Shown: positions 36,231-45,167 of the stretch, piece after piece
How the letters are laid out: the number at the start of each line of letters is the position of its first letter
Numbering within the stretch: the stretch's first letter is position 1
From: Octadecabacter antarcticus 307
GTDB lineage: Bacteria > Pseudomonadota > Alphaproteobacteria > Rhodobacterales > Rhodobacteraceae
DNA length: 64,000 nt
Assembly (NCBI RefSeq): GCF_000155675.2
Contig: NC_020911.1
Span: forward strand, 1,106,501 to 1,170,500
Reading direction: 5' to 3'
Notes under the pieces: model-generated
What the model was told of the DNA's origin: nothing
Database searches by the model: none
Seen by the model: the letters and a program-made list of their open reading frames with translations, nothing else
Made by a program: the position numbers and the translations under genes

Positions 36231-37874
36231 ATGAAAGCTGAATACGTCATCGTTGGTGCGGGCAGTGCGGGTTGCGCCATGGCTTACCGCCTTGCCGAAG
36301 CCGGTAAATCCGTCATCGTAATCGAAACTGGCGGCAGTGATGTTGGACCTTTTATCAACATGCCCGCCGCGCTGTCCTATCCAATGAGCATGAAACGCTA
36401 CGATTGGGGCTATCAAAGCGAACCCGAACCCCACCTTGGCGGGCGTAAACTAGCCTGTCCACGCGGCAAGGTCATTGGTGGATCATCGTCAATCAACGGC
36501 ATGATTTACGTGCGTGGCCACGCCCGTGATTTTGATTACTGGGCGGAAAATGGTGCGCACGGTTGGGCCTACGCCGACGTCCTGCCGTATTACAAGCGCA
36601 TGGAAGACTGGCACGACGGTGGGCGCGGCGGCGACGCGGATTGGCGCGGCCAAGGTGGGCCTTTGCACGTTACCCGCGGACCCGGCGATAACCCGTTAAC
36701 GCAGGCCTTCATAAAAGCAGGCGGGCAGGCCGGGTATCAGCTGACGTCGGACTATAACGGTGAACAGCAAGAAGGCTTTGGCCCGTTCGATGCCACCATC
36801 TGGCAGGGCAAACGCTGGTCTGCGGCGTCGGCGTATTTGCGACCAGCCCAAGCGACAGGGAATTGTGAAGTCGTCCACGGCACTGCTGCGCGCATCGTAA
36901 TTGTCGATGGCCATGCAACGGGCGTTGAATTGACCGATGGTCGCAGTGTCTCTGCGGACGCAGAAGTCATCATCGCGGCCTCTGCGATCAATTCGCCCAA
37001 ACTGCTCATGTTGTCGGGCATTGGGCCTGCCAAACACCTGTCAGAACATGGGATTGCAGTTGTGGCCGATCGCGCTGGAGTTGGACAAAACCTACAAGAC
37101 CACCTTGAACTTTATGTTCAGATGGCCGCAAAGGGCCGTCACAGCCTTTACAAATACTGGTCTTTATTGGGCAAAGCACTGGTTGGTGCGCGGTGGTTGT
37201 TTACAAAAACAGGCATTGGCGCGTCTAACCAGTTCGAGGCATGTGGTTTTATCCGATCAAAGGCCGGCTTGGACTATCCTGACATTCAGTTCCATTTCCT
37301 GCCGCTCGCCGTGCGCTATGACGGTGTCGGCGCACGCGAGGGATATCAGGCCCATGTCGGTCCAATGCGGTCCAAATCACGTGGGGCGGTCACGCTAAAT
37401 TCAGCTGATCCCAACGATGATCCGAGCATCTTTTTCAACTACATGTCGCACCCTGATGATTGGGATGAATTTCGCGCCTGCATCCGCCTCACACGTGAGA
37501 TTTTCAGCCAGGATGCTTTTACGCCTTTCGCCTGCGAGGAACTGATCCCCGGCGTTGATGCGCAATCGGATGCGGCCTTGGATGCAACAATCCGCGCGCA
37601 CGTAGAAAGCGCCTATCACCCGTGTGGCACCTGCAAAATGGGCAGCGCAGACGATCCTGATGCGGTCGTTGATCCGATGGGCCGCGTGATTGGCGTGACC
37701 GGATTGCGGGTCGCGGACAGTTCGATCTTTCCGCGCATCACCAATGGCAATCTGAACGCGCCATCCATCATGGTGGGCGAAAAAATGGCAGATCATGTGT
37801 TGGGAAAACAACCAATTGCGCCCAGCAATGATGCACCATGGATTCACCCTGACTGGAAAACAGCGCAACGTTAA
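36231..37874 (+). CDS. betA: Choline dehydrogenase
   Basis: This 547-residue GMC-family flavoprotein oxidises choline to betaine aldehyde. The FAD motif is [20 protein letters not shown] at residues 4-23. GMC signatures [20 protein letters not shown] (about 80) and [18 protein letters not shown] (about 246) are present, and the active-site region is HPCGTCKMG (about 463) followed by [20 protein letters not shown]. It directly abuts betB and ends the operon. Confidence 0.96.
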   Translation: MKAEYVIVGAGSAGCAMAYRLAEAGKSVIVIETGGSDVGPFINMPAALSYPMSMKRYDWGYQSEPEPHLGGRKLACPRGKVIGGSSSINGMIYVRGHARDFDYWAENGAHGWAYADVLPYYKRMEDWHDGGRGGDADWRGQGGPLHVTRGPGDNPLTQAFIKAGGQAGYQLTSDYNGEQQEGFGPFDATIWQGKRWSAASAYLRPAQATGNCEVVHGTAARIVIVDGHATGVELTDGRSVSADAEVIIAASAINSPKLLMLSGIGPAKHLSEHGIAVVADRAGVGQNLQDHLELYVQMAAKGRHSLYKYWSLLGKALVGARWLFTKTGIGASNQFEACGFIRSKAGLDYPDIQFHFLPLAVRYDGVGAREGYQAHVGPMRSKSRGAVTLNSADPNDDPSIFFNYMSHPDDWDEFRACIRLTREIFSQDAFTPFACEELIPGVDAQSDAALDATIRAHVESAYHPCGTCKMGSADDPDAVVDPMGRVIGVTGLRVADSSIFPRITNGNLNAPSIMVGEKMADHVLGKQPIAPSNDAPWIHPDWKTAQR

Positions 37875-37909
37875 CCTCGGGCTTGGTTCTCGCTTGCATC
37901 GGGCCACCG

Positions 37910-37924
37910 TTAACACTTAATTAA
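37910..37924. promoter_or_regulatory. Putative CtrA-type box / inverted repeat
   Basis: TTAA-CACTTAA-TTAA matches the alphaproteobacterial CtrA consensus TTAA-N7-TTAA. It sits within a longer inverted repeat, CCGTTAA (37907-37913) and TTAACGG (37921-37927), that ends just before the nuclease ATG at 37929, where a bound regulator would block initiation. Confidence 0.4.
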
Positions 37925-37928
37925 CGGA

Positions 37929-38594
37929 ATGATCCGGTTTTGTTCTCTTCTCATTCTTCTCGCCACGCCTGCATTTGCGGATTTTAGTGGACCTGTTCAC
38001 GTGGTGGATGGCGACACTCTGCATGTAGGCAATGTTACTGTGCGCGTTCACGGAATAGATGCACCCGAAACCGACCAAACCTGCAATGACGCACAGGGTC
38101 GCAGCTGGCCCTGCGGCGCGTTCGTAACAGAAGAAATCAGCCGACGTTTTGAAGGCGAAACAGCCACTTGCGACCTTATCGAACTGGATCGATATGGCCG
38201 CAGCGTCGCTAAGTGTTTTGTCGGTGGTCGCGACGTGGGCGAACAGATCGTTGCAGACGGTTTAGCACACGCCTATCGCCAATATTCAATGGATTATGAT
38301 TTAGCGGAAAAATCAGCCCAGGTGCTTGGACTTGGGCTGTGGGCAGGCACCATGCAATCGCCAGCCGCCTTTCGCGCAGATCGACGTGCCGCAGCCCTTG
38401 CCGCAAACCCGCCATCCACGCCGACAGACGCTAACTGCTTCATAAAAGGAAATATTTCGGGGTCTGGCCAGATATATCACATGCCACACAACCGCGATTA
38501 CGACAGAACCCGCATCAATGAAACCCGCGGTGAACGCTGGTTCTGCACCGAAGCGGACGCGCGAGCCGCAGGCTGGCGCGCGGCGCGTAACTAG
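37929..38594 (+). CDS. Secreted thermonuclease-like (SNase) protein
   Basis: This is a 221-residue exported protein. It has a signal peptide (MIRFCSLLILLATPAFA) and a staphylococcal-nuclease-like domain with VVDGDTLHVG, VRVHGIDAPETDQTC and LIELDRYGRSVAKCFVGGRD, which carry the Asp, Arg and Glu residues expected of the active site. The C-terminal 50 residues (CFIKGNISGSGQIYHMPHNR through GERWFCTEADARAAGWRAAR) form a separate cysteine-containing module often fused to such nucleases. Its stop overlaps the convergent coxG-like gene by four bases. Confidence 0.88.
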   Translation: MIRFCSLLILLATPAFADFSGPVHVVDGDTLHVGNVTVRVHGIDAPETDQTCNDAQGRSWPCGAFVTEEISRRFEGETATCDLIELDRYGRSVAKCFVGGRDVGEQIVADGLAHAYRQYSMDYDLAEKSAQVLGLGLWAGTMQSPAAFRADRRAAALAANPPSTPTDANCFIKGNISGSGQIYHMPHNRDYDRTRINETRGERWFCTEADARAAGWRAARN

Positions 38595-39049
38595 CTGTCA
38601 GGAGGGGGCGTCCCCTCAACAGTCGCCTGAAAATTATCGAAAAACTGACCGGCCATCTTTTTGGCAAACCCGCCAACAATCCGGCTGCCAAGTTGCGCCA
38701 GTTTGCCGCCTATTTTGGCGTCCACCGTGTAGGACAATTCAGTGCCGCCCTCGACCACGTCTAACGTCACATCTGCGGCACCCTTTGCGAATCCGGCGAC
38801 ACCACCTTTGCCTTCACCTACGATGCGGTAACTTTGCGGCGCGTTGACGTCTTCCAGCGTGACAGCGCCTTTGAATGTTGCCTTCACGGGGCCGACTTTT
38901 TGTTTAACAACAGCCTCAAACCCCGTCTCAGACGTGCCAGTCAATTCTTCACAGCCGGGAATACAGGCCTGCAACGTTTCGGCATTGTTCAAATGCGCCC
39001 AGACGGTTGCGCGGTCCGCTGCGATGATGCGTGTGCCGTTCAGTTCCAT
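38591..39049 (-). CDS. CoxG-like SRPBCC protein
   Basis: This 152-residue protein is of the carbon monoxide dehydrogenase subunit G family (MELNGTRIIAADRATVWAHL; CIPGCEELTG; GGVAGFAKGAADVTLDV; GGKLAQLGSRIVGGFAKKMA). CoxG proteins have a START-like fold and help recruit molybdenum hydroxylases to the membrane. No cox structural genes are in the window, so its role here is open. It ends four bases inside the convergent nuclease gene and lies 11 bp after the regulator at 39061 on the same strand. Confidence 0.85.
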   Translation of the reverse strand: MELNGTRIIAADRATVWAHLNNAETLQACIPGCEELTGTSETGFEAVVKQKVGPVKATFKGAVTLEDVNAPQSYRIVGEGKGGVAGFAKGAADVTLDVVEGGTELSYTVDAKIGGKLAQLGSRIVGGFAKKMAGQFFDNFQATVEGTPPPDS

Positions 39050-39060
39050 GACAGTTGCTC

Positions 39061-40452
39061 CTATTCAAGTTGGTACGGTAGCATGCCGCGTTCGTTTGGG
39101 TCCACGCGAAGTTGGCTTGCCAATGGTGGCACTGATCGGTGCGGGCAGGCGTTGCGTTCGCAGATACGACACGAAATTCCGATCGGGACAAACGCTGCCG
39201 CGTGCTCCACCATCATGTGATCGGCGTAGACCAATGCACTGGCATGTTTGACCTCGCAGCCAAGCCCGATTGCATAGCGCCGCGTTGGGATGCCCCATGC
39301 GCCACCGGGTTTGCTGACATCCCGCGCAAGACAGAAATATCGAACGCCGTCAGGGGTTTGCGCCAGTTGTCGCAACCAACGGCCGGGGGTTTCAAAGGCA
39401 CTGTGCACATTCCAAAGTGGGCAGGCCCCACCGAACCGCGCGAACTGCAATTTCGTTGCCGAATGGCGCTTGGTGATTGTTCCGGCTGGATCAACGCGCA
39501 CGAAAAAGAACGGGATACCCTTGGCGCTGGGGCGTTGCAGTGTCGATAATCTATGGGCAACCTGTTCTAGCGACGCGCCAAATTGATCCGCCAAGCGTTC
39601 CAAATCGTGGCGCGTTTCCTGCGCCGCTGCCAAGAACGCACGATACGGCATCATCGCGGCACCGGCAAAATAATTTGCTAGGCCAACCTTGGCGATACCG
39701 CGGGCCTGCGGCGATTGGAATCGCGCCAGATCCAGCGTCGCCTCTAGCAGTTTGTCCTGTTTGATCAGCGCGACTTGCAACAAAAGCTGGAACCGCTGGG
39801 TCGCAGGGGTCGATTTGGTTGACAGCGACAGCACATGCGTTTGCGGGTCATAATGGCGGATTGCGCCATCGTCGTAATGGACAACCCGCACGCCGCTTTC
39901 GGCCAATGCGCGCCGCGCTGCCCCGTCGATGTCACCGTCCGCTTTGGTCGCAAATCGTTCTGCGGCGTGATCCACTGCATCAATGTAATTGTCACAATAG
40001 TGAAAGAAATCGCGCACTTCTTCCCATGGTGACGGCGACAATTGACTGTCTTCGCGCCCCAGTGCTTCGTCCAATGACGCCAAGCTTTCATGGGTTTGGC
40101 GATAGGCCGTGTGCAATTCCAGAAAGGCGCGCGCAAGGGCAGGGGCGTTGGATGCGGCCAGTCGCAAATCTGCAAGTGGCGGTGTGGGGCCAGCAAAAAT
40201 CGGGTCGGCCAGTGCCTCGCGCATGTCGCCGACAAGACGCGCCTCATCGCCCGATTGCAGTTCGGTCACGTCGAACCCAAATTCCTGTGCTAGTGCCAAA
40301 ACCACTGTCGTCGACACGGGTCTGTTGTTGTTTTCCATTTGCGACAGGTACGGGATGGAGACACCGAGGTGTTGCGCGTAGACCGCCTGAGACATGTTAA
40401 GTCGTTGACGTAGCTCACGAAGTTTCGCACCTGCGTACACTTTCTTAGGCAT
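39061..40452 (-). CDS. pccR: ScfR-family regulator of propionyl-CoA assimilation (PccR-like)
   Basis: This 463-residue regulator has an N-terminal XRE helix-turn-helix (LRELRQRLNMSQAVYAQHLG, VSIPYLSQMENNNRPVSTTV), a middle ImmA/IrrE-like part and a C-terminal cysteine-bearing domain (ICERNACPHRSVPPLASQLR). This is the short-chain fatty acyl-CoA regulator family, whose member PccR controls propionyl-CoA carboxylase in Rhodobacter sphaeroides through TTTGCAAA sites. The pccB/pccA/mutase genes lie downstream in the window, and TTTGCAAA-type sites precede pccB, which supports the assignment. The start has AAGGA eight bases upstream. Confidence 0.82.
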   Translation of the reverse strand: MPKKVYAGAKLRELRQRLNMSQAVYAQHLGVSIPYLSQMENNNRPVSTTVVLALAQEFGFDVTELQSGDEARLVGDMREALADPIFAGPTPPLADLRLAASNAPALARAFLELHTAYRQTHESLASLDEALGREDSQLSPSPWEEVRDFFHYCDNYIDAVDHAAERFATKADGDIDGAARRALAESGVRVVHYDDGAIRHYDPQTHVLSLSTKSTPATQRFQLLLQVALIKQDKLLEATLDLARFQSPQARGIAKVGLANYFAGAAMMPYRAFLAAAQETRHDLERLADQFGASLEQVAHRLSTLQRPSAKGIPFFFVRVDPAGTITKRHSATKLQFARFGGACPLWNVHSAFETPGRWLRQLAQTPDGVRYFCLARDVSKPGGAWGIPTRRYAIGLGCEVKHASALVYADHMMVEHAAAFVPIGISCRICERNACPHRSVPPLASQLRVDPNERGMLPYQLE

Positions 40453-40480
40453 GATGGTTATCCTTGGTTCGTGCCACAGG

Positions 40481-40627
40481 TCACAAGATGTGTCCCTTGT
40501 CGTATGACATCTCGCCCAACTGGTAGCTGAACAGGAGCGCGCCTAGGGTTGCGATGGGTGTTGACGTCAGGACCAACCCTCCAATGAAGGGAATGATCGA
40601 CAGGTAGATGTACAACTTGGGGGTCAT
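40481..40627 (-). CDS. 48-residue membrane protein, function unknown
   Basis: This small ORF reads MTPKLYIYLSIIPFIGGLVL then TSTPIATLGALLFSYQLGEM and a short charged tail. One or two hydrophobic segments cover most of it. The ATG has AGGAG seven bases upstream. It ends 28 bp before pccR on the same strand, so the two are probably co-transcribed. The strong ribosome site and protein-like composition support a real gene. No family is recognised. Confidence 0.6.
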   Translation of the reverse strand: MTPKLYIYLSIIPFIGGLVLTSTPIATLGALLFSYQLGEMSYDKGHIL

Positions 40628-40720
40628 GATGTGGCTCCTGATCTGGGATAATCGTAACAGGTCATGAGCAGGTGGTGTAGCTTGTTCTTCTCGGGATACT
40701 TGAGGTGAGGCGCCCCTGGA

Positions 40721-40740
40721 TTTGCAGACGCTTTGCGTGG
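40721..40740. promoter_or_regulatory. Possible PccR-type site before the pccR unit
   Basis: TTTGCAGACGCTTTGC contains two TTTGC half-sites 11 bp apart, about 95 bp before the small membrane gene that leads into pccR. It resembles, but does not match, the TTTGCAAA repeat, and could mediate autoregulation. Confidence 0.3.
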
Positions 40741-40765
40741 TAATTTTGGAACCAAGGGGACAGTG

Positions 40766-40903
40766 ATGTCAGGACTTAGATTTATAGATGAGTTCAAGCG
40801 TGACGCGGTCGCCCAAGCGGCGGATCGGTGATAATCGGTTGCAGAAGTTTCTGCGCGTTTTTTGCTGAGCATCGACCACTCTTTTCGGTTCGCGCCAGCG
40901 TAG
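40766..40903 (+). pseudogene. Decayed IS3-family OrfA relic
   Basis: An ATG after AAGGGGACAG opens MSGLRFIDEFKRDAVAQAAD, the standard start of a second kind of IS3-family OrfA. TGA (40829) and TAA follow at the positions where the family has Gly-Tyr, and the same frame then reads SVAEVSARFLLSIDHSF, still recognisable as the helix-turn-helix SVAEVSARLGVSTKSL. The rest of the element is gone. It is distinct from the IS3 element at 2719. Confidence 0.7.
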
Positions 40904-40944
40904 AATTTATGTGGTGCGAATTTTCTTGTCCCGCCATCCCAGTG

Positions 40945-40956
40945 TTTGCAAATTTG
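40945..40956. promoter_or_regulatory. TTTGCAAA-type site beside the IS relic
   Basis: TTTGCAAATTTG is followed 7 bp later by TTTGCAA (40966-40972). It repeats the core of the site before pccB but lies beyond the 3' end of the MFS gene, upstream of the relic and of pccR on the minus strand. It may be the original pccR control site, now separated by insertions. Confidence 0.4.
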
Positions 40957-40994
40957 ATGGCAGGCTTTGCAAGATCGCGCGTTTAGGGATCGGA

Positions 40995-42215
40995 TTAGGT
41001 TGCGTCGTCAACCACAGCCGCGCGGCGCATCACCCACAGCGCGCAGACAACGGATGCAAGTGTTGTCAACAGCATCAAAATGATCAGCGGTCGCGCGCCT
41101 GTTCCCGGCCCAAGAATGAAACCAGCAATCACAGACAATGCAGCACCACCACCGATCATGAACGCGCCGCCAAGCCCCGCCGCAGATCCCGCAAGGGCAG
41201 GGCGCACAGACAACATTCCCGCATTGGCGCTCGGTAAAAGGATACCGTTTCCAAGGCCTATGAAGATCATAAAGCCAAAGAAAATAAACGGATGGCTGAA
41301 GCCCGCAAGGTCAAGCAGCATCAACATCGACATGCCTGCGACCGTCAAAAGCGTGCCGATCAGCACCATGCGATTGACCCCAACCCGTACCGAATACCTA
41401 CCCGATAACCCGTTGCCGATCAGATAGCCGACGGCAGGTGCGCCGAAATATAGGCCAAGTTCGGCAGGTTCCATCGCGAACACCACAGTGCCGACAAACG
41501 GCGCGCCGCCAAGGTAGGCAAAGAATGCACCGGATGCAAAGGCCGCCGCGAGGCAATAACCCCAAAACCGCTGTGATGTCAGCAGCTTGGGATATTCGCG
41601 CACTTGTGCGGCAAAGCCACCTTCCCGCTTGGCGAATGTCTCCCCCTGATCGAAATACAGCGTCATAAACAGCAGCAATCCGCCGCCTGCTAACATCCAG
41701 AACGACGCTTGCCAGCCAAATGCCTCGTCCAATATGCCGCCCACGGCTGGGCCTATCATCGGGACAATCGACATGCCCATTGTGACGTAGCCGATCATGG
41801 ATGCAGCTTGATCTTGTGGCACCATATCGCGCACAACGGCGCGGCTGATTACAAAGCTTGTGGCGATTGCCGTTTGCAGCAGGCGGAAGATTAAAAAGAC
41901 CGTAAAATTAGGGGCATAGATTGCCCCGACGCTTGCGATCGTAAAGACTAAGACTGTGCCAATCATCACGGGCCGGCGGCCATACCGATCCGAAAACGGA
42001 CCAATTGCCACCTGTACCACCGCCGTTGTCGCAAGATAGGCCGAGACCGACAATTGCATCAGCCCGTAGTCCACGCCGAAATGGTCGGCCATGGATGGCA
42101 GGGACGGCAAGAACACGTTCAGCGACAGCGCCCCGACGGCGGCCATCAGGATCAGGGTTGCGATATGGGGCGGCGTGGTGCGGTCAAGAAACCGCGTTTT
42201 TGGGAATGTGGACAT
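40995..42215 (-). CDS. Bcr/CflA-type multidrug efflux MFS transporter
   Basis: This 406-residue protein has about twelve membrane helices. LNVFLPSLPSMADHFGVDYG in the first loop and the MFS signature GPFSDRYGRRPVMIGTVLVF at about residue 70 are typical of Bcr/CflA drug/H+ antiporters, as is SRAVVRDMVPQDQAASMIGY. The ATG at 42215 (MSTFPKTRFL) is preferred; another ATG is one codon upstream. It lies between pccR and pccB, faces away from pccB, and shares its upstream region with the pccB promoter. The substrate is unknown. Confidence 0.88.
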   Translation of the reverse strand: MSTFPKTRFLDRTTPPHIATLILMAAVGALSLNVFLPSLPSMADHFGVDYGLMQLSVSAYLATTAVVQVAIGPFSDRYGRRPVMIGTVLVFTIASVGAIYAPNFTVFLIFRLLQTAIATSFVISRAVVRDMVPQDQAASMIGYVTMGMSIVPMIGPAVGGILDEAFGWQASFWMLAGGGLLLFMTLYFDQGETFAKREGGFAAQVREYPKLLTSQRFWGYCLAAAFASGAFFAYLGGAPFVGTVVFAMEPAELGLYFGAPAVGYLIGNGLSGRYSVRVGVNRMVLIGTLLTVAGMSMLMLLDLAGFSHPFIFFGFMIFIGLGNGILLPSANAGMLSVRPALAGSAAGLGGAFMIGGGAALSVIAGFILGPGTGARPLIILMLLTTLASVVCALWVMRRAAVVDDAT

Positions 42216-42292
42216 CATTGAATAGCTAGTCCTGCCCCACGGCATCGTCTACCGAAATCGCCATACATATTGCCGCACAGCGCCTGTGCGAA

Positions 42293-42391
42293 TTAGCAAA
42301 TTTACAAACTGTTGGACTTGCTAAGGCAGTCGTTTGCAAATTTGCCGATTGGGACTCGGATCGCCCAGCATTTGCAGTTAGTTTGTGCAAA
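42293..42391. promoter_or_regulatory. Cluster of PccR/ScfR-type sites before pccB
   Basis: Three related sites lie in 100 bp upstream of pccB: TTAGCAAATTTACAAA (42293-42308), TTTGCAAATTTGC (42333-42345), and TTTGCAGTTAGTTTGTGCAA (42371-42390), which ends just before the ribosome site. TTTGCAAA repeats are the known target of PccR in Rhodobacter sphaeroides. The same stretch is the promoter region of the divergent MFS gene. Confidence 0.65.
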
Positions 42392-42408
42392 ACGAAGGGG
42401 ACAGATAT

Positions 42409-43941
42409 ATGACCGCCATCCTGCAAGAGCTTGAAGACCGCCGCGAAGCCGCCCGTATGGGCGGTGGCCAAAGGCGCATCGACAGCCAGCACGCCAAAGG
42501 CAAGCTAAGCGCGCGTGAGCGGATCGAGCTGTTGGTTGATGACGGCAGCTTTGAAGAATTTGACACCTTCGTTACCCACCGCAGTACCGAATTCGGGATG
42601 GAAAAAACCAAGCCCGCAGGGGACGGTGTCGTAACCGGTTGGGGGACGATAAATGGTCGCCAAGTTTATGTTTATTCACAAGATTTCACAGTTCTGGGCG
42701 GGTCGGTTTCCGCCACCCATGCTGCCAAGATCACCAAAATCATGGACATGGCGATGCAAAACGGCGCGCCCATTGTCGGGATTAACGATTCAGGTGGCGC
42801 GCGTATTCAGGAAGGTGTCGACAGCCTTGGTGGGTACGGCGAAATTTTCCAGCGCAATATTATGGCATCCGGTGTCGTGCCGCAGATCAGCCTGATTATG
42901 GGCCCATGTGCCGGTGGCGCTGTCTATTCCCCCGCGATGACCGACTTTATCTTTATGGTCAAAGATAGCTCTTACATGTTTGTGACCGGACCCGACGTGG
43001 TCAAAACAGTCACCAACGAAGTGGTCACAGCCGAAGAATTAGGCGGCGCGACCACCCATACCCGTAAATCATCCGTTGCGGACGCCGCTTTTGAAAATGA
43101 CGTTGAGGCAATTGATGAAGTGCGCCGTCTTGTCGATTTTTTGCCACTGAACAATCGCCAGAAACCGCCGGTACGTCCGTTCTTTGATAACGTTGACCGG
43201 ATTGAAGCTAGCCTAGACACGCTGATCCCCGATAACCCGAACCAGCCTTACGATATGAAAGAACTGATCCATAAGATCGCGGACGAAGGCGACTTTTACG
43301 AAATTCAGGCCGCCTTTGCGGGCAATATTCTGACGGGCTTTATGCGCCTCGAGGGGCGTTCTGTGGGCGTTGTTGCCAACCAGCCGATGGTTTTGGCGGG
43401 CGTGCTCGATATTGACAGCGCGCGCAAAGCCGCGCGGTTTGTGCGGTTCTGTGATGCGTTTGAAATTCCGATCCTGACGCTTGTGGATGTGCCGGGTTTC
43501 TTGCCGGGGGTGACGCAGGAATACAACGGTGTCATCAAGCACGGCGCGAAATTGCTGTTTGCCTACGGTGAGGCGACAGTGCCCAAAGTCACAGTGATCA
43601 CGCGTAAAGCCTATGGTGGCGCCTATGTGGTCATGTCATCCAAGCATCTGCGTGGCGATATTAACTATGCATGGCCCACGGCGGAAATCGCGGTGATGGG
43701 GGCCAAGGGCGCGACGGAAATCATCCACCGTTCAGACCTGAGTGACGCCGAAAAGACTGCGGCACACACGAAAGACTACGAAGACCGTTTTGCCAATCCG
43801 TTCGTTGCTGCCGAACGTGGGTTCGTGGATGAGGTCATCACCCCGTCCGCCACCCGCAAACGCCTGTGCCGTGCTTTTGCCGGATTGCGCGGAAAACAAA
43901 TGCAGATGCCGTGGAAAAAACATGACAACATCCCGCTCTAA
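42409..43941 (+). CDS. pccB: Propionyl-CoA carboxylase beta subunit
   Basis: This 510-residue carboxyltransferase moves CO2 from carboxybiotin to propionyl-CoA, giving methylmalonyl-CoA. It has the two crotonase-like halves of the family: [20 protein letters not shown] and [20 protein letters not shown] in the first, and [20 protein letters not shown] with [20 protein letters not shown] in the second. The ATG at 42409 has AAGGGGA upstream; an earlier in-frame ATG (42385) overlaps a regulator site and is unlikely. The biotin subunit pccA follows after four small genes. Confidence 0.96.
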   Translation: MTAILQELEDRREAARMGGGQRRIDSQHAKGKLSARERIELLVDDGSFEEFDTFVTHRSTEFGMEKTKPAGDGVVTGWGTINGRQVYVYSQDFTVLGGSVSATHAAKITKIMDMAMQNGAPIVGINDSGGARIQEGVDSLGGYGEIFQRNIMASGVVPQISLIMGPCAGGAVYSPAMTDFIFMVKDSSYMFVTGPDVVKTVTNEVVTAEELGGATTHTRKSSVADAAFENDVEAIDEVRRLVDFLPLNNRQKPPVRPFFDNVDRIEASLDTLIPDNPNQPYDMKELIHKIADEGDFYEIQAAFAGNILTGFMRLEGRSVGVVANQPMVLAGVLDIDSARKAARFVRFCDAFEIPILTLVDVPGFLPGVTQEYNGVIKHGAKLLFAYGEATVPKVTVITRKAYGGAYVVMSSKHLRGDINYAWPTAEIAVMGAKGATEIIHRSDLSDAEKTAAHTKDYEDRFANPFVAAERGFVDEVITPSATRKRLCRAFAGLRGKQMQMPWKKHDNIPL

Positions 43942-44344
43942 TATGCAGCGCTTTGGCATACAGGTTGTGCACGCTGTGTGTACGCTGTGTGCTACGTCTG
44001 TTTTGGCCGCTGAAACGATCGCAGAAAACATTCCCGTGCCGTCTGGCCAGACGTTGTCGTTCATCGAATTCATCACCGAGGCGGAGGGTGACATCTTGCG
44101 TTTTCGCTTTCTTGCGCCCGAAATTGGCATCGCTTTCGACTACATGGATGTGGTGCCAGATTTCCAAATGGTCTGTGACGAACACGTAATGCCGGTGCTG
44201 GATGAAAATGCGCTTGCGCCCAGTCAGATCGTGCTGTCCATGTCGGCTATGGATATCCCTTTTGGGGAAGATAATCCTGACGTTTTGCAGTTTTTTGAGA
44301 TTTTTCGCTCTGAAAATGGCACCTGTATCTGGGAGGAATTCTGA
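43922..44344 (+). CDS. Exported hypothetical protein after pccB
   Basis: This is a 140-residue protein with a signal peptide ([20 protein letters not shown], then LAAETIAE). The mature part is acidic and contains [20 protein letters not shown] and [14 protein letters not shown], ending CIWEEF. The ATG at 43922 overlaps the end of pccB in another frame; the ATG at 43943, just after the pccB stop, starts directly at the signal peptide and is equally possible. No function is known. It is probably co-transcribed with pccB. Confidence 0.7.
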   Translation: MTTSRSNMQRFGIQVVHAVCTLCATSVLAAETIAENIPVPSGQTLSFIEFITEAEGDILRFRFLAPEIGIAFDYMDVVPDFQMVCDEHVMPVLDENALAPSQIVLSMSAMDIPFGEDNPDVLQFFEIFRSENGTCIWEEF

Positions 44345-44561
44345 TGCACCCACAATATGTTGCGACCCGAAGCTCATCCAACGCTCTGATTGATGCAGCG
44401 GAGTCACAGGCTTGCTTGTCGAAATCCGTCTTGTATCTTTTCAACAGGTCCCGCGCTATTTTTCCACAGGGTTACACCCAAGTAACCTCCCCTCAGAATG
44501 CGCGAGGGAACTGGCAAAATGCCGGGGCTTTCCGCGTGGAAAACAGAGACAGGAGACTACC

Positions 44562-44717
44562 ATGCAAAAGAGCATCAAGTGCCTTTTCGCCGTTTCCCTG
44601 CTTGCCCTTCTGGCAGCATGTGGTGGCGCGAACAATGCCGGTGACGTTGAAGAATTTGTGGTCATTAACCCGATTCCAGTCACCATCGAGCCGGTTTTCA
44701 CTGGTAAATATAACTAA
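44562..44717 (+). CDS. Small lipoprotein (51 residues)
   Basis: The protein starts MQKSIKCLFAVSLLALLAAC, with the lipobox cysteine at residue 20, followed by GGANNAGDVEEFVVINPIPV and a short tail ending GKYN. AGGAG lies seven bases before the ATG. It should be lipid-anchored after processing to about 32 residues. It is one of several tiny exported products in the pccB-pccA interval. No function is known. Confidence 0.72.
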   Translation: MQKSIKCLFAVSLLALLAACGGANNAGDVEEFVVINPIPVTIEPVFTGKYN

Positions 44718-44792
44718 GCTAAAATCGGGGCAGGCGGCAACACCTGTCCCATCCAACGCAAGGTGCCACGCACCCCATATCGGAGGGTTTGC

Positions 44793-45167
44793 ATGATGGA
44801 AAAACACCGTGGATTCCCAAGCCGCCTTCCGAGTTCAGATTTTCAGTTTACCATCCGCCAGGCCGTCAAAAAGGGTCTGCCCGCAAAGTTGTTCAAGCGC
44901 GAACGCTATGCGGACCGCCGACCTGCGGACCGCCGTGCGGACGAAGGATTTATGTGGGCGCTGAAAGAACACTTTGGCGATCAAACGTTTGTGCGTGGAA
45001 ATCTTGATGCGGGCCGTTTGAATTTTGTCTTCGGACGCGAAGTCATCCCAGCTAGCGATCCCTTTGATCCCGAAAGCTATGACGCATTGCTCAAGCTCGA
45101 CCTGCGCCGCACTGAACAATCATTTCCAGAGATTTTCCGGCCCGATTGGGCCCCCGGTCAAGATTGA
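44793..45167 (+). CDS. Conserved-looking basic cytoplasmic protein, function unknown
   Basis: This 124-residue protein starts MMEKHRGFPSRLPSSDFQFT. It continues with a basic block (FKRERYADRRPADRRADEGF) and ends SFPEIFRPDWAPGQD. It has no signal peptide or membrane segment. GGAGG lies seven bases before the tandem ATGs at 44793 and 44796. Its place between pccB and pccA suggests a link to propionate metabolism by neighbourhood only. No domain is recognised. Confidence 0.7.
   Translation: MMEKHRGFPSRLPSSDFQFTIRQAVKKGLPAKLFKRERYADRRPADRRADEGFMWALKEHFGDQTFVRGNLDAGRLNFVFGREVIPASDPFDPESYDALLKLDLRRTEQSFPEIFRPDWAPGQD

Noticed and set aside
40945..40956. Promoter site of the efflux gene at 40995
   Set aside because: The gene is read leftwards and starts at 42215, so this site lies past its 3' end and cannot be its promoter.
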